In this document: piece after piece, positions 32,803 through 41,667 of the stretch
How the letters are laid out: every line of letters begins with the position of its first letter
How positions within the stretch are numbered: the stretch's first letter is position 1
Origin: Flagellimonas_B algarum
GTDB lineage: Bacteria > Bacteroidota > Bacteroidia > Flavobacteriales > Flavobacteriaceae
Reading direction: 5' to 3'
Assembly (NCBI RefSeq): GCF_040513375.1
Contig: NZ_JBEVTG010000002.1
Location: 1,178,001-1,242,000, forward strand
DNA length: 64,000 nucleotides
The notes under the pieces: generated by a model
What the model saw: only the letters and a program-made list of their open reading frames with translations
Told to the model about the DNA's origin: nothing
Database searches by the model: none
Position numbers and translations under genes: made by a program

Positions 32803-35690
32803 CAGTTCTTTCTAGGTTTATTGTAGATAGTGAATAATGGAATGTCAATAACGAAACCAAGATTTATACTAAATGAATCCTCACTTAAATTGGCAATTGG
32901 ACTACCATCACTATCATTGTCTTCAAAGCTCAATTGAGGACCATATTGGGCTCCTAAATTAAATGCGAACGGAGATTTTCTTATTGGAAAACTTAGATAA
33001 ACCCCAGGTGTAAAAATATTTCTAAAACTGAGTTCAGGTAGGGCCTTTGTATCGTTCTCTCCATCTAACCTTAGTCTAACAGGAGCAGCAATATCTATAA
33101 TTGGAACAAATAAATGTAAACCTTGTATCCATGCATCCCACGAGGCAATATTAATAGATATGCCTACAGGAGCTGTAAAGCCAAGGCCAAAACTGCCTTT
33201 TTCATTATTAAACTTGCTAAAATCAACACCACCTAATATGCCTGGGTATGAATTAACAGAAACATTTTGTCGCGCTTTTCTTTTGACAGAATAACTTCCT
33301 GTTGGTAAAGCGAAAGCATCTAAAGCTTTTTCAACATCTTCGCCATTTTCTGAAAGAGCTAAGTCATTAACAAAGTGAATAATTTTTAGAGCATTTCTAT
33401 CTTTGATTACGAAAACATTTTCCAACAACTCAGGTAAATAAGATCTTAAATTTCTTTCCAAGTCATTCTTGACCTCTAAATACTTATCATCTTTTCCAAG
33501 AAGCACTTTGTTAACGGTTGCTTCATGAAAGGAATCATAGTATTTCAAAATAGTTGCTTTATAACCTAAAAAGGCAGGTTTTTTATTAATGATACTCTCT
33601 ATCTTGTTCCTATAATTTTCTTTAGGCACAGCCAATTCCAAGATAGAAGCATTAGAGTTTTGAATAGCATTAGTTAGTGCTTTTATTTTGACATTAAAAA
33701 GTTTTTTAGTTGGATTTGAGCCCTCTACATACGCTTTAATACTTGCGACTGCAGATATTATATTATTCAGCTCGCGTTTTGAAATAAAATTTGGATTCTG
33801 AACTTGTCTTAATAATGATATATGAATACTGCTAAGTAAATTTTTTAAACTTTCATTCTCACTTGGTGATTTTTTAAAGTTTAACAATTCCCTTAAAAGT
33901 TTAATATCATGGCTGTTACTAAGTGTGTTTTCTAAACTTAAGATTTTTGTTACCGATAACTCTTTGTTTGTAAAGTTAGCGGGTATTTCTATGGCGGTAA
34001 TCAAAGCACTACTATATCTTTTTTTATGTAGATCTAAAACAATATTGTTAGCACTTGTTGCAACACTTATAAAAGGAAATAATTTATCTTTTAAATCAAG
34101 ACTTAATGAGCTATCTATTAATTCATTGTTTTTACCTATTCTTATAAAATTATCTGAAGAATTTAACACCTCTTCTAAAAGAGCAATAAAACTAGATACA
34201 AAATTATGAGCTACTTCTGCATCGACTTTCTTGCCATCTTCTTTGCTCGCTTTTTTTATTTCTAAAGCTTCCTGATATAGTTTTTCAGCATTATTCGTAA
34301 TTGCGGTTATCGAACTTTGAATGGATTTAATTGCTGCATTTCCATTTATTAATTGATCTGGAGTAACACCATTTGTCATGAACTCTTTAAAATCTATAGA
34401 TTTTACAGTATTAGATTGGTTTTGAAATTTTATGTTATAATATTTCAAATTTTGTTGACTTAAAAACCCCAGATACAAAAGCATAAACTCCGGTTCGGAA
34501 CCATAATTAGACATGAAGTCAGTGGAAGCGAACCTTAATTCATTATTGTCCAAAACCATCATACTATGTGCTAACATAGTTGCCAGTTTGACAAAATTTA
34601 CTATGTTAAATTTTCTTGGTTCGTTAGCACTTTCATCATCCCACGTTGCTAAGGTTTTACTGTTTTCTAGCATATCGAAATAGTCTATCGGACGTTTTAC
34701 CTTTGAAAGTCTTGGAATAAGTTCAAGTGCTTCAAATGCAAAGTTTAAATCTGGATTATTATCTATTAATGTTTTAAAACGTGGTGTTGATTTTAAGTTA
34801 GCCGCATTAACAAGCAAATTGTTAAAATCTTTTTCTATGTACTGCTTAAATTCATTAGTGAAGTTTAAAATCTCATCTGCATTAAACTGTTTTACATAAT
34901 CCGTCGTTTTTGGCATGAGTACCAAAAGCTCATTTAATAAACTTGTTTCTTTGGGGTTCTCGAGTTGCTCCTTTAAATTTTCCATAACATAATTGGTCAA
35001 CTCTTCCTTAATTCGTTTGGCAAGAAACTTACTTAGTCCGTCAATTAAGGTTTCAAAAGCCAAATCACCGCCGAAAAATGGAATAGATTTTTGTATACTA
35101 GATTGATAGTTTATTTCCGCAAGTAAGTCAGTTTGGTCCTTGTTAAGTTTTTCATATTTGTCCTTAAAAGCTTTAAGAACATATTTTAAATAATCATTGT
35201 CCTTATATTGGTTTTCAACAATATTTAATTCAGAAGTATGTATTAGATAACTATTGTGACTGATAATCTTTTTAAGTTTAGATATTTGAAGGTATATATC
35301 GTTTATTCTATTGTTATTATTCTTAATAGTTGAAGAGGAAGAAGATGTTTTAGAGTTTATTAGCAATAAACTGTTAAGTTCATTTTCTAATGTTTTAATC
35401 TCTGTTTGAGCGGATATTATGGAATCTAACAAAGTTGTTTGGTCCGCCAAAGAACCTATAACTGAAGTATTGGACAAATAAGACTTAAAAATAGAAATAA
35501 CAATTGCGCGATCTCTATTAAGATCTTGTTCTCTATTTTCTGGATCTAAAGTAGTGTAATCCTTTTTTAGCAAATCAATTAAAGTAGCGGCGTCACCAGC
35601 AACAGGAGCCGACTTTTGCGCCCAAATCAAGTTTAATGAAAAGCAGCTTATTATTATGATTGCAAACGCTCTGTAGTTATTGGTTAACAT
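32802..35690 (-). CDS. Large exported protein with helical body and C-terminal barrel-like strands
   Basis: A 962-residue protein started at 35690, where MLTNNYRAFAIIIISCFS begins a signal peptide that ends IWAQ; an upstream frame start at 35765 would bury it. Residues about 40-780 are helical and low in hydrophobic membrane segments, with a Ser run near 150. The last 170 residues change to amphipathic strands (GSFGLGFTAPVGISINIAS; FAFNLGAQYGPQLSF; SINLGFVIDIPLF), as in an outer-membrane beta barrel. I do not recognise the family. Position between an M15-type peptidase and two proteases suggests a surface scaffold or exporter for them. Confidence 0.7.
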   Translation of the reverse strand: MLTNNYRAFAIIIISCFSLNLIWAQKSAPVAGDAATLIDLLKKDYTTLDPENREQDLNRDRAIVISIFKSYLSNTSVIGSLADQTTLLDSIISAQTEIKTLENELNSLLLINSKTSSSSSTIKNNNNRINDIYLQISKLKKIISHNSYLIHTSELNIVENQYKDNDYLKYVLKAFKDKYEKLNKDQTDLLAEINYQSSIQKSIPFFGGDLAFETLIDGLSKFLAKRIKEELTNYVMENLKEQLENPKETSLLNELLVLMPKTTDYVKQFNADEILNFTNEFKQYIEKDFNNLLVNAANLKSTPRFKTLIDNNPDLNFAFEALELIPRLSKVKRPIDYFDMLENSKTLATWDDESANEPRKFNIVNFVKLATMLAHSMMVLDNNELRFASTDFMSNYGSEPEFMLLYLGFLSQQNLKYYNIKFQNQSNTVKSIDFKEFMTNGVTPDQLINGNAAIKSIQSSITAITNNAEKLYQEALEIKKASKEDGKKVDAEVAHNFVSSFIALLEEVLNSSDNFIRIGKNNELIDSSLSLDLKDKLFPFISVATSANNIVLDLHKKRYSSALITAIEIPANFTNKELSVTKILSLENTLSNSHDIKLLRELLNFKKSPSENESLKNLLSSIHISLLRQVQNPNFISKRELNNIISAVASIKAYVEGSNPTKKLFNVKIKALTNAIQNSNASILELAVPKENYRNKIESIINKKPAFLGYKATILKYYDSFHEATVNKVLLGKDDKYLEVKNDLERNLRSYLPELLENVFVIKDRNALKIIHFVNDLALSENGEDVEKALDAFALPTGSYSVKRKARQNVSVNSYPGILGGVDFSKFNNEKGSFGLGFTAPVGISINIASWDAWIQGLHLFVPIIDIAAPVRLRLDGENDTKALPELSFRNIFTPGVYLSFPIRKSPFAFNLGAQYGPQLSFEDNDSDGSPIANLSEDSFSINLGFVIDIPLFTIYNKPRKN

Positions 35691-35780
35691 AATGTTTGGT
35701 TTAAAATTGGTTACAGAAATAATGGCCATTTTTATCATAAAGAATCCTGAATTGCTGGAACTCAAAAGGTTTATTCTTAG

Positions 35781-36794
35781 CTATTCGTTTCTTACAGAAA
35801 TGTGTAAGTGGTTGTAATGAGGTCTAATTATTCTCGAATAGGAATCGACCATAGAAGTAGTAATCTTTGTCTTAAAATCAGTTTTGTCATTAAATGAAGG
35901 TCCATAACATTCACGAATATATTTGTGAAGGTTAAAAGCATTTTGAAGTTCAAAAATATACCGACGAGTGTTCTTTTTTGCTGTGTAATTAATGCTTATG
36001 CCATTAATAGCTGATATATCAATAGCCGTACCACTGTGATGGTTACTCTTTCTTTGCTTTGGCGAACAATGGCCATTAGTTGTGCTTGTTATGGTAATAT
36101 TGTTTATTCTTTCAAAGCCAAGTCTTGTAAGGTTGTCATTTGCTTGTTTTAAACAATCCCTTAAAGTTTCAATTAATATATCGGCAACAGGTTGATTCGC
36201 TCTTCTATTATCACAAGTCGTTCGCTTAAATTCGAGATCTATCCTTGTATTATCCGATAAAATCAAGGGGTTTGGTATATGTAATTTTATACCTCCATAC
36301 TCATATCTAGAAACATTCTCTTCAAATGGATATTCATAAAACATGTTTTGAAAGTCCACGTAGGCAGATTCGTTAATAGCATGTTCTGAAATATAGTATT
36401 GCACAATTTCATTGGTCACCTTAAATTCTTCGTTATATTTCTGAACTTGAGTAATGATTTCTGGTTCATTCAGAATAGCAGGTAAGAACTCGTATTCTAA
36501 ATCAAATTTTTCATGAAATTCAAGGGACTTTGAGAGTAATTGACCTTCAGAAGTAAGATTTTTTTCGTTGGCCCTAAGCATTTGAATAATTTTGGCAACG
36601 TCCTGTGAAGAATTAATGGTCTCAAATTTTTCATCGCCTTGCTCAACTATTATAATTTCCTTAATGTTTTTATCTAATAATTTCTCAGGAGTCCTCAATT
36701 CCGGCACCTCCAACATTACATGGAATTGCGCTAATAAAGGGTTAGAGATAGAAAACAAAAACAAAAAGCACGGAATAAATATGATTCTTTTCAT
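35781..36794 (-). CDS. Exported M15-fold (D-Ala-D-Ala carboxypeptidase/Hedgehog-like) peptidase
   Basis: A 337-residue protein with signal peptide MKRIIFIPCFLFLFSISNPLLAQ. The zinc site of the M15/LAS fold is complete: SNHHSGTAID (250-259; H252 and D259) and HLH (329-331) near the C-terminus. Residues 30-190 are an unrecognised N-terminal domain. M15 enzymes cut peptidoglycan stem peptides or related D-amino-acid bonds. It is the first gene of the secreted cluster; the next gene starts 90 bases later. Confidence 0.82.
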   Translation of the reverse strand: MKRIIFIPCFLFLFSISNPLLAQFHVMLEVPELRTPEKLLDKNIKEIIIVEQGDEKFETINSSQDVAKIIQMLRANEKNLTSEGQLLSKSLEFHEKFDLEYEFLPAILNEPEIITQVQKYNEEFKVTNEIVQYYISEHAINESAYVDFQNMFYEYPFEENVSRYEYGGIKLHIPNPLILSDNTRIDLEFKRTTCDNRRANQPVADILIETLRDCLKQANDNLTRLGFERINNITITSTTNGHCSPKQRKSNHHSGTAIDISAINGISINYTAKKNTRRYIFELQNAFNLHKYIRECYGPSFNDKTDFKTKITTSMVDSYSRIIRPHYNHLHISVRNE

Positions 36795-36990
36795 TAAGCT
36801 TGGTTTTGGTTATAATAATCACAAGGCAATCGTAGTTAGACGATAAATGGATAAATCCTTTTGTATTAATAAGCCTGATAATATGGGGAGGGGAATAAGT
36901 GATGAAAGCTATCAAAAAAAACAAAAAAACAATTACACAAAAACCTTAAAAAAACTACGGATTTCCTATAGTTTTGATTAATTTTTCTGA

Positions 36991-37068
36991 AAAGTCACCT
37001 ATTCGGTGAGCATAAATTCTTAATAAGCTAAAATCCTTTATTAATTAGGATTTGAAAGTATAGGTTCT
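36991..37068 (+). repeat. Island end-type sequence, right copy
   Basis: CACCTATTCGGTGAG within 36991-37010 matches the copy at 22671-22690, and TAGGTTCT follows 51 bases later at 37061-37068, running straight into attR. The short palindrome CACC-TATTC-GGTG could be a recombinase or accessory-factor arm site. Confidence 0.6.
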
Positions 37069-37122
37069 AATCCCTCCGGCTCCACGATACCCAGAAAGCC
37101 ATCCAATTTGGGTGGCTTTTTT
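37063..37122 (+). repeat. attR: right copy of the ssrA 3' end
   Basis: This copy matches 20761-20820 in 55 of 60 bases, including CCTCCGGCTCCACGA and the terminator. The T-loop has T where the functional copy has G (GGTTCTAATCC), and no tmRNA body precedes it, so it is only the displaced 3' end left by integration. Confidence 0.88.
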
Positions 37123-37124
37123 TT
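37095..37124 (+). terminator. Displaced copy of the ssrA terminator
   Basis: AAAGCCATCC (37095-37104) pairs with GGGTGGCTTT (37110-37119, one G-U pair) before an eight-base T-run. It is probably the ancestral chromosomal terminator of ssrA. Confidence 0.65.
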
Positions 37125-37201
37125 GCTTTTCTGACAAGTTGAACCCCGCTATCGGGGAAGTCCAAGAAACCTAGTATCTTTCCACCGATCAATCCCATTC
37201 C

Positions 37202-37486
37202 ATGGCAACAGGCAAGTCTTGGTTACGCACCCTTATCGAACTTATAGAAGTCTTTCTGGATAGCACCAATCGCAGTAAAAAAGGCCGTACGTGGCACCAA
37301 CACGTTGTTCCTTATGACGACGGTTGGGCGGTTCGACGTGAAGGCAACAAGCGGGTCACCAGCAAGCACCGCAAGCAAAGTACCGCTATTCGCAAAGCGA
37401 AGACCTTGGCCAAACGGTATAAGTCCGATGTGATCATCCATCGAGCCAGTGGTGGCATACGTGAGCGTATCTCTTATGGGGAGTAG
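37202..37486 (+). CDS. DUF2188 domain protein
   Basis: A 94-residue protein. Residues 31-90 match DUF2188: HVVPYDDGWAVRREGNKRVTS, a helix rich in Ala/Lys (TAIRKAKTLAKRYKS) and the strand DVIIHRASGGIRERISYG. The first 28 residues (SWLRTLIELIEVFLDSTNRSKK) are an added helix. DUF2188 is a small basic domain of unknown function, sometimes linked with stress. It is the first chromosomal gene after the island, and by position it probably lay just downstream of ssrA before the insertion. Confidence 0.8.
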   Translation: MATGKSWLRTLIELIEVFLDSTNRSKKGRTWHQHVVPYDDGWAVRREGNKRVTSKHRKQSTAIRKAKTLAKRYKSDVIIHRASGGIRERISYGE

Positions 37487-37495
37487 CGCTTGGGT

Positions 37496-38179
37496 TTACG
37501 GCTGGGAGGCACCCCCACCCCTATCGGCGCGCTTTTGTTCTTGATACCGAACTTCCCGGATATTCCGCTCGAAAGACTCCAGCACGAAGTAAATCGCGAT
37601 AAAGATCAGACCGACCCATTCGGCCCACAACAGGGTAAACGGATTGGCCCCTTTCATGAGGAAGTACTCCAATAGGAAATGGACGCCCAAGACCACGAGG
37701 GTCAATAACCCCAATACATCGCCGATCCGCTTTAATCCGGTTTTCTTGGTCAATAACATGGCCAGGGCACAGCCCCCAAAGAATGCAATGGCAAAGAAAT
37801 AATGCAACCAGACGTAATCGATGTGGTTAAAGAATAGAACCCCAAACAGCGCGAGTCCGAAAATGACGTTATACCCGCGTCCGAAACGATTTTCCACCGA
37901 AGCCAATTCGACATCCTTTTGATAACTGATATGCTGGACCCCGTTGTAAATGAAAAGGGCCGCGGCCAAGGTAAGCAAGCTACCGAACCAGTAGCTGTCC
38001 TGCATGAAGAAATAATTGCTGATGCTATCACGAAATTCCGTTTGGTGTTCCATATCCCCAAGAAATAGGATCAACGGGGTGAAAATCAACAAGATGGCGA
38101 TCAATCGTTCCAATTTCGCCAGGTGGTTCACCTTTTCGAAAAAGGCCGAACTTTGGTTTTCAATCTGCTGTAAATTCAT
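37496..38179 (-). CDS. Polytopic membrane protein
   Basis: A 227-residue protein with about six hydrophobic helices (near 25-42, 63-80, 103-120, 124-142, 153-172, 184-203) and a charged tail. I see no enzyme motif and no known family. It shares its strand with the LuxR-type regulator gene upstream (17 bases between), so it may be co-transcribed with the two-component genes. Confidence 0.68.
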   Translation of the reverse strand: MNLQQIENQSSAFFEKVNHLAKLERLIAILLIFTPLILFLGDMEHQTEFRDSISNYFFMQDSYWFGSLLTLAAALFIYNGVQHISYQKDVELASVENRFGRGYNVIFGLALFGVLFFNHIDYVWLHYFFAIAFFGGCALAMLLTKKTGLKRIGDVLGLLTLVVLGVHFLLEYFLMKGANPFTLLWAEWVGLIFIAIYFVLESFERNIREVRYQEQKRADRGGGASQP

Positions 38180-38196
38180 CAGGTCGTATTTGATGG

Positions 38197-38811
38197 TTAA
38201 AACTCATATTTCTTCTCTACCGCATAGCGCAACAATTCCCCCGGACCACTCAAACCCAATTTGCGGATCATGTTCTTGCGATGGGTGTCAACGGTGCTCT
38301 TGCCGATAAACAAGGTATCGGCGATCTGATGTGAGGTAAGGCCCTTGGCGATGTGTTGCAAGATTTCACGTTCACGTTTCGACAGCACACTTTTCGAACT
38401 GTTCTTATCGGATCGCTCCAACACGATTTTTTTGTCGTAATACGTTTTGCCCCTGGCCACGGTGCGTATCGCCTCGAGCACGATGTCAAGGCTGCTGTTC
38501 TTTAAAATATACCCCTGGGCACCTGCCTTGAGCATTTGCTGTACGGCCTCGGTCTGGTCGAACATCGTAAAGGCCACGACCTTGGTATGGGGAAACTCCT
38601 TTAATATGGCTCGGGTCGCCTCGATACCATCCATTTTAGGCATTCGGATGTCGCAAAGCACCACTTTGGGTTGTTTCAAACGCACCAGTTTCAAAAGTGC
38701 TTCCCCATCATTGGCGTGGCCCAATACCTGAATATCGTCTTCATACCGCACGTAAGATAGCATCCCATCGATTAAGGCTTGGTGGTCTTCGGCTATGGCG
38801 ATTGTTATCAT
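38197..38811 (-). CDS. NarL/FixJ-type response regulator (LuxR HTH)
   Basis: A 204-residue regulator. The receiver has the acidic pair E8/D9, phospho-acceptor D54 in VLCDIRMP, and a Lys in GYILKNSS. The LuxR-type helix-turn-helix is LSKREREILQHIAKG followed by SHQIADTLFIGKSTVDTHRK. Its start overlaps the kinase stop by four bases, so the two are coupled. Targets are unknown. Confidence 0.92.
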   Translation of the reverse strand: MITIAIAEDHQALIDGMLSYVRYEDDIQVLGHANDGEALLKLVRLKQPKVVLCDIRMPKMDGIEATRAILKEFPHTKVVAFTMFDQTEAVQQMLKAGAQGYILKNSSLDIVLEAIRTVARGKTYYDKKIVLERSDKNSSKSVLSKREREILQHIAKGLTSHQIADTLFIGKSTVDTHRKNMIRKLGLSGPGELLRYAVEKKYEF

Positions 38812-40673
38812 ACGGGGATATCGATTAAGATGGAAGTGCCTTTACCCGCTATGCTGTCGATGGTAAAATTGCCTTCCAAATGTTCAACGCGTTTTTCGAT
38901 GTTGGCCAGCCCGATACCGGATGACGCCTTACCCATTTGTGATCGATCGAATCCTTTCCCATCGTCTTCGACAATGATGTTCAGGTTATCTTGGTGCTGG
39001 GTCAATTGGATGCTCAAGCTACTGGCATCGGCATGTTTGATGGCATTGGCCACCAACTCCTGTATCATCCTAAAAATGGAGAGCTCCAAGGAATTCTCCA
39101 TGCGTTCCCCCAAACCGAAATCTTCGACCGTGACCTCTAGGGCGTCGGTTTCGGAAATGGTCTTTGCCATTTTCTTGATGGCCGGCAGCAACCCTTGATC
39201 GCTCATCACCCCTGAATTCTTGCTATGGGCGATACCGCGCACTTTTTGATAGGCCTTTTCCAAGAGGTTTTGGGCGTTTTTCATGGCCGGATCTTTTTTA
39301 TCGACCTGGGCATTATCGAAATGCAATTTAATGGTCGCCATGAGGCTGCCCAGATCATCATGCAACTCACCGGCCACCCGTTGTCGTTCTTTTTCTTGAC
39401 CGGCGATCATGGCGTCGATGCTGATCAATTCCTGCTCCTTTAAGAGGTTGTCGACCCGTTGCTGTTTGAGTAGGGCCTCTTGCTCGGCCAATTGGCGCTT
39501 TTTGGTGCTGTTTTTTTGAAGGAGGACGGCAATTCCTGAACCCAGCAGTAAGGCAAGGGTTGCGGCAATCAACCAATTGCGATTGGCTTTTCTTTGATTC
39601 TCGCTTTCTAGGTTATCCTGCTTTAATTTTTCTGTTTGGTTTTCAATAGACAACAAAGTTGACTGAATACGTTCATCTCGGCCATCGATCAAAAATTCAG
39701 TATTCACGGATTGATTTAAGTAATAGTAGGCGGAATCATATTTTTTGGAGTCATTATATAACCATGCTGCCAGTCTTTGATTGTACCATTGATTGCTCAA
39801 TTTATTGGACAATTGTTTTGATTCACGCCATTTCGCAAAAGCAGAATCCCTATTCCCCAGTAAAAGGTGTAGGGTTGACAAATGCCATGTAGCTGCTTCC
39901 ATGACATACCTATTGGTTGGTTGATCCTTAGAATAATAAAATGCCTTATGCAATCTTTTCATGGCCTGCACATAATTTTTTGCCAACTTAAATTGAATGG
40001 CAGTCTCAAATAAGTAATTTGATTTGATCGGCCTAACATCGGGTACATCCATAAATAGCGAATCCAATTGTAAAACCTTCTCAAACCCTTGAAATTGACT
40101 TTGCATCTCATCATCCTCATTGGATTTCAGACCAATATCATACAACAACCATATCCGTTTGTCATCTTCATCAGACGCAATATCCCTAAAACGGTTCAAA
40201 TAGAACAAAAACTTTTCTTCACCAAAAAAGCTTTGTTTTCTTAGCAAATTCAGCATACTCACCAAGGAAAATTTCAAGGCATCTATCTTTCTTTTGCCAT
40301 CTGCCAAAGTAATCGCCTCAGAAAAATTTTGATATGCGAGTAAGGCGTTTTCGTTATTTTGGAAAGCGTGATAGCCTTGGAGAAGGTGAAACAAAATTTG
40401 TTCGTCCACCGATTCCAATTGACTTTGCCCAACTGTTATATCGGAGCCATCATATGCCAACACGTCCAACAGGGATTCTGCCAATTCATATTTGAAAGGA
40501 GACAAATCTTCATTTATCGTTCCTCTTGCTTTTTCAAGGTCGAACGATTTTAAGTGATAAAAATACTGCTGAAGATCACTCGAATAGAAATCCACTGAAC
40601 CGGCAACGAGATCAAACACATTACCCCATAAGGATACCAGTAAAATTGCTATTCGAGTAATCCGTTGTTTCAA
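38808..40673 (-). CDS. TPR-containing sensor histidine kinase (HisKA_3 type)
   Basis: A 621-residue kinase with an N-terminal signal or anchor (residues 1-25). Residues 30-350 are TPR-like helical repeats likely facing the periplasm. One membrane helix (366-386) and a coiled linker precede the HisKA_3 domain with H438 in ELHDDLGSLMATIKLHF. The HATPase has ELVANAIKHADA (near 538), EDDGKGFD and SSGIGLANIEKRV. This architecture is common for Bacteroidota kinases that read envelope signals. It pairs with the LuxR regulator next to it. Confidence 0.9.
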   Translation of the reverse strand: MKQRITRIAILLVSLWGNVFDLVAGSVDFYSSDLQQYFYHLKSFDLEKARGTINEDLSPFKYELAESLLDVLAYDGSDITVGQSQLESVDEQILFHLLQGYHAFQNNENALLAYQNFSEAITLADGKRKIDALKFSLVSMLNLLRKQSFFGEEKFLFYLNRFRDIASDEDDKRIWLLYDIGLKSNEDDEMQSQFQGFEKVLQLDSLFMDVPDVRPIKSNYLFETAIQFKLAKNYVQAMKRLHKAFYYSKDQPTNRYVMEAATWHLSTLHLLLGNRDSAFAKWRESKQLSNKLSNQWYNQRLAAWLYNDSKKYDSAYYYLNQSVNTEFLIDGRDERIQSTLLSIENQTEKLKQDNLESENQRKANRNWLIAATLALLLGSGIAVLLQKNSTKKRQLAEQEALLKQQRVDNLLKEQELISIDAMIAGQEKERQRVAGELHDDLGSLMATIKLHFDNAQVDKKDPAMKNAQNLLEKAYQKVRGIAHSKNSGVMSDQGLLPAIKKMAKTISETDALEVTVEDFGLGERMENSLELSIFRMIQELVANAIKHADASSLSIQLTQHQDNLNIIVEDDGKGFDRSQMGKASSGIGLANIEKRVEHLEGNFTIDSIAGKGTSILIDIPV

Positions 40674-40680
40674 TTGAATA

Positions 40681-41295
40681 CTATTTAATCAAAATGGCTA
40701 AGGTATTCATACAATTTCCTTGAGGGTCGGCAATCTCAGGAACATTCTTCAAATCAATTTGATCGGGATCGTCCGGCAGCACACTATCAAGTCGTTTCTT
40801 CCTTTTGATGTATCTCCCGTTTCTTTCGAAATATTCCGAATCAAATGTCGGTTCATCCAGATGGTCCTCTATTGGGTCTGCCTTGGTAAAAGAAATCAAA
40901 TCCCTTGTGGTAAATATGCCTTTGATATCGGACAAAGGAATATTTTCACTCAGGTTCATTGTCAATTTTTTTACCAAATCATCATTATCGGTGCCATTAT
41001 ACGCCATCAATTGTAATTTCAAAACACCAATATCCCCTTTCGTTTCCCAGTTATTTGCAGTATTGTAATGCATCCCGATATTATATAACCCGCGATAATT
41101 GTTCAGCGTCAATTCGATTCCTTCAATTTCGGAACAATCGTCATTGAGTTCGAATCTTGCCCCAATTGCGAAAAATGTACCATAAAGTTGGCTAGCATAA
41201 ATTATTTGATATGCATCAACCTTTTTGGTAACATCAAGATTCAAATAAAGCGGTTCAAAATTTGCATTTGTTTTTAATTGTTTTGAGTTTTTCAT
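40681..41295 (-). CDS. Uncharacterised protein upstream of the TPR kinase
   Basis: A 204-residue protein without signal peptide or membrane helices. The middle (YASQLYGTFFAIGARFELN ... GIELTLNNYRGLYNIGMHYN) is strand-rich. It lies seven bases before the kinase gene on the same strand, so it may be part of that operon, perhaps encoding an upstream signal partner. No family recognised. Confidence 0.6.
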   Translation of the reverse strand: MKNSKQLKTNANFEPLYLNLDVTKKVDAYQIIYASQLYGTFFAIGARFELNDDCSEIEGIELTLNNYRGLYNIGMHYNTANNWETKGDIGVLKLQLMAYNGTDNDDLVKKLTMNLSENIPLSDIKGIFTTRDLISFTKADPIEDHLDEPTFDSEYFERNGRYIKRKKRLDSVLPDDPDQIDLKNVPEIADPQGNCMNTLAILIK

Positions 41296-41667
41296 TGTTA
41301 TAGTGAATTTGGTTTCTTCAAATGTGAATTAAAAGCCTAATCAATGATATCCCCTCCCATAGGGATTTTTACCAAAAAGGCAGCAGCTAAGTAGAGTTTT
41401 CGGGACTTGAAGCATTGAAAATTACTTTTTCATCTTCATTCGCCATTACAGAAAAACCGCAAAAAAACTAGGGATAACCTCCAAAATACCTATTGGTAGG
41501 GATATTTTCTTACCACCCCCTAAGCTAATTTCACCGTGTTGAGTTAGTTAGTAGCGGAATTCGAATCTAATTTCATTCCCCGCCCTTTATCAGTAATCGT
41601 GGCGATGTCTTGGGGGAGGCGTCAAAACGATGAACCTAAAGGGCTTGGTTTTTTTGTAATTTTCGGT
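41296..41667. other. Intergenic region without a recognised element
   Basis: This 370-base gap separates divergent genes. I see no repeat, RNA gene or clear promoter pair, only a few AT-rich stretches. The in-frame ATG at 41599 for the next gene is considered less likely than the GTG at 41668. Confidence 0.5.

Larger units (their letters stand above)
20783..37122. mobile_element. Genomic island (probably two in tandem) integrated at ssrA
   Basis: The borders are the 60-bp repeats at 20761 and 37063. The interior is noticeably AT-richer than the flanks by eye and holds only accessory genes: an AbiE-like toxin pair, a GHKL/receiver operon and a secreted protease cluster. There is no integrase, excisionase, relaxase or transposase gene, so it is probably an immobile remnant or mobilised in trans. 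An internal end-like sequence at 22671-22749 repeats the right-end sequence at 36991-37068, which suggests that two related islands are stacked (20783-22749 and 22750-37122). Confidence 0.8.
36795..37201. other. Intergenic right end of the island, no gene seen
   Basis: About 400 bases holding the upstream region of the secreted cluster, the island end-type repeat (36991-37010), a short inverted repeat AAATCCT/AGGATTT (37031-37037 with 37047-37053), attR and its terminator. The remaining bases, including a small AT-rich stretch at 36860-36985, contain no supported gene. Confidence 0.7.

Noticed and set aside
37202..37486. DUF2188 gene as island cargo
   Set aside because: It lies outside attR and its base composition resembles the chromosome, so it is treated as the original neighbour of ssrA.
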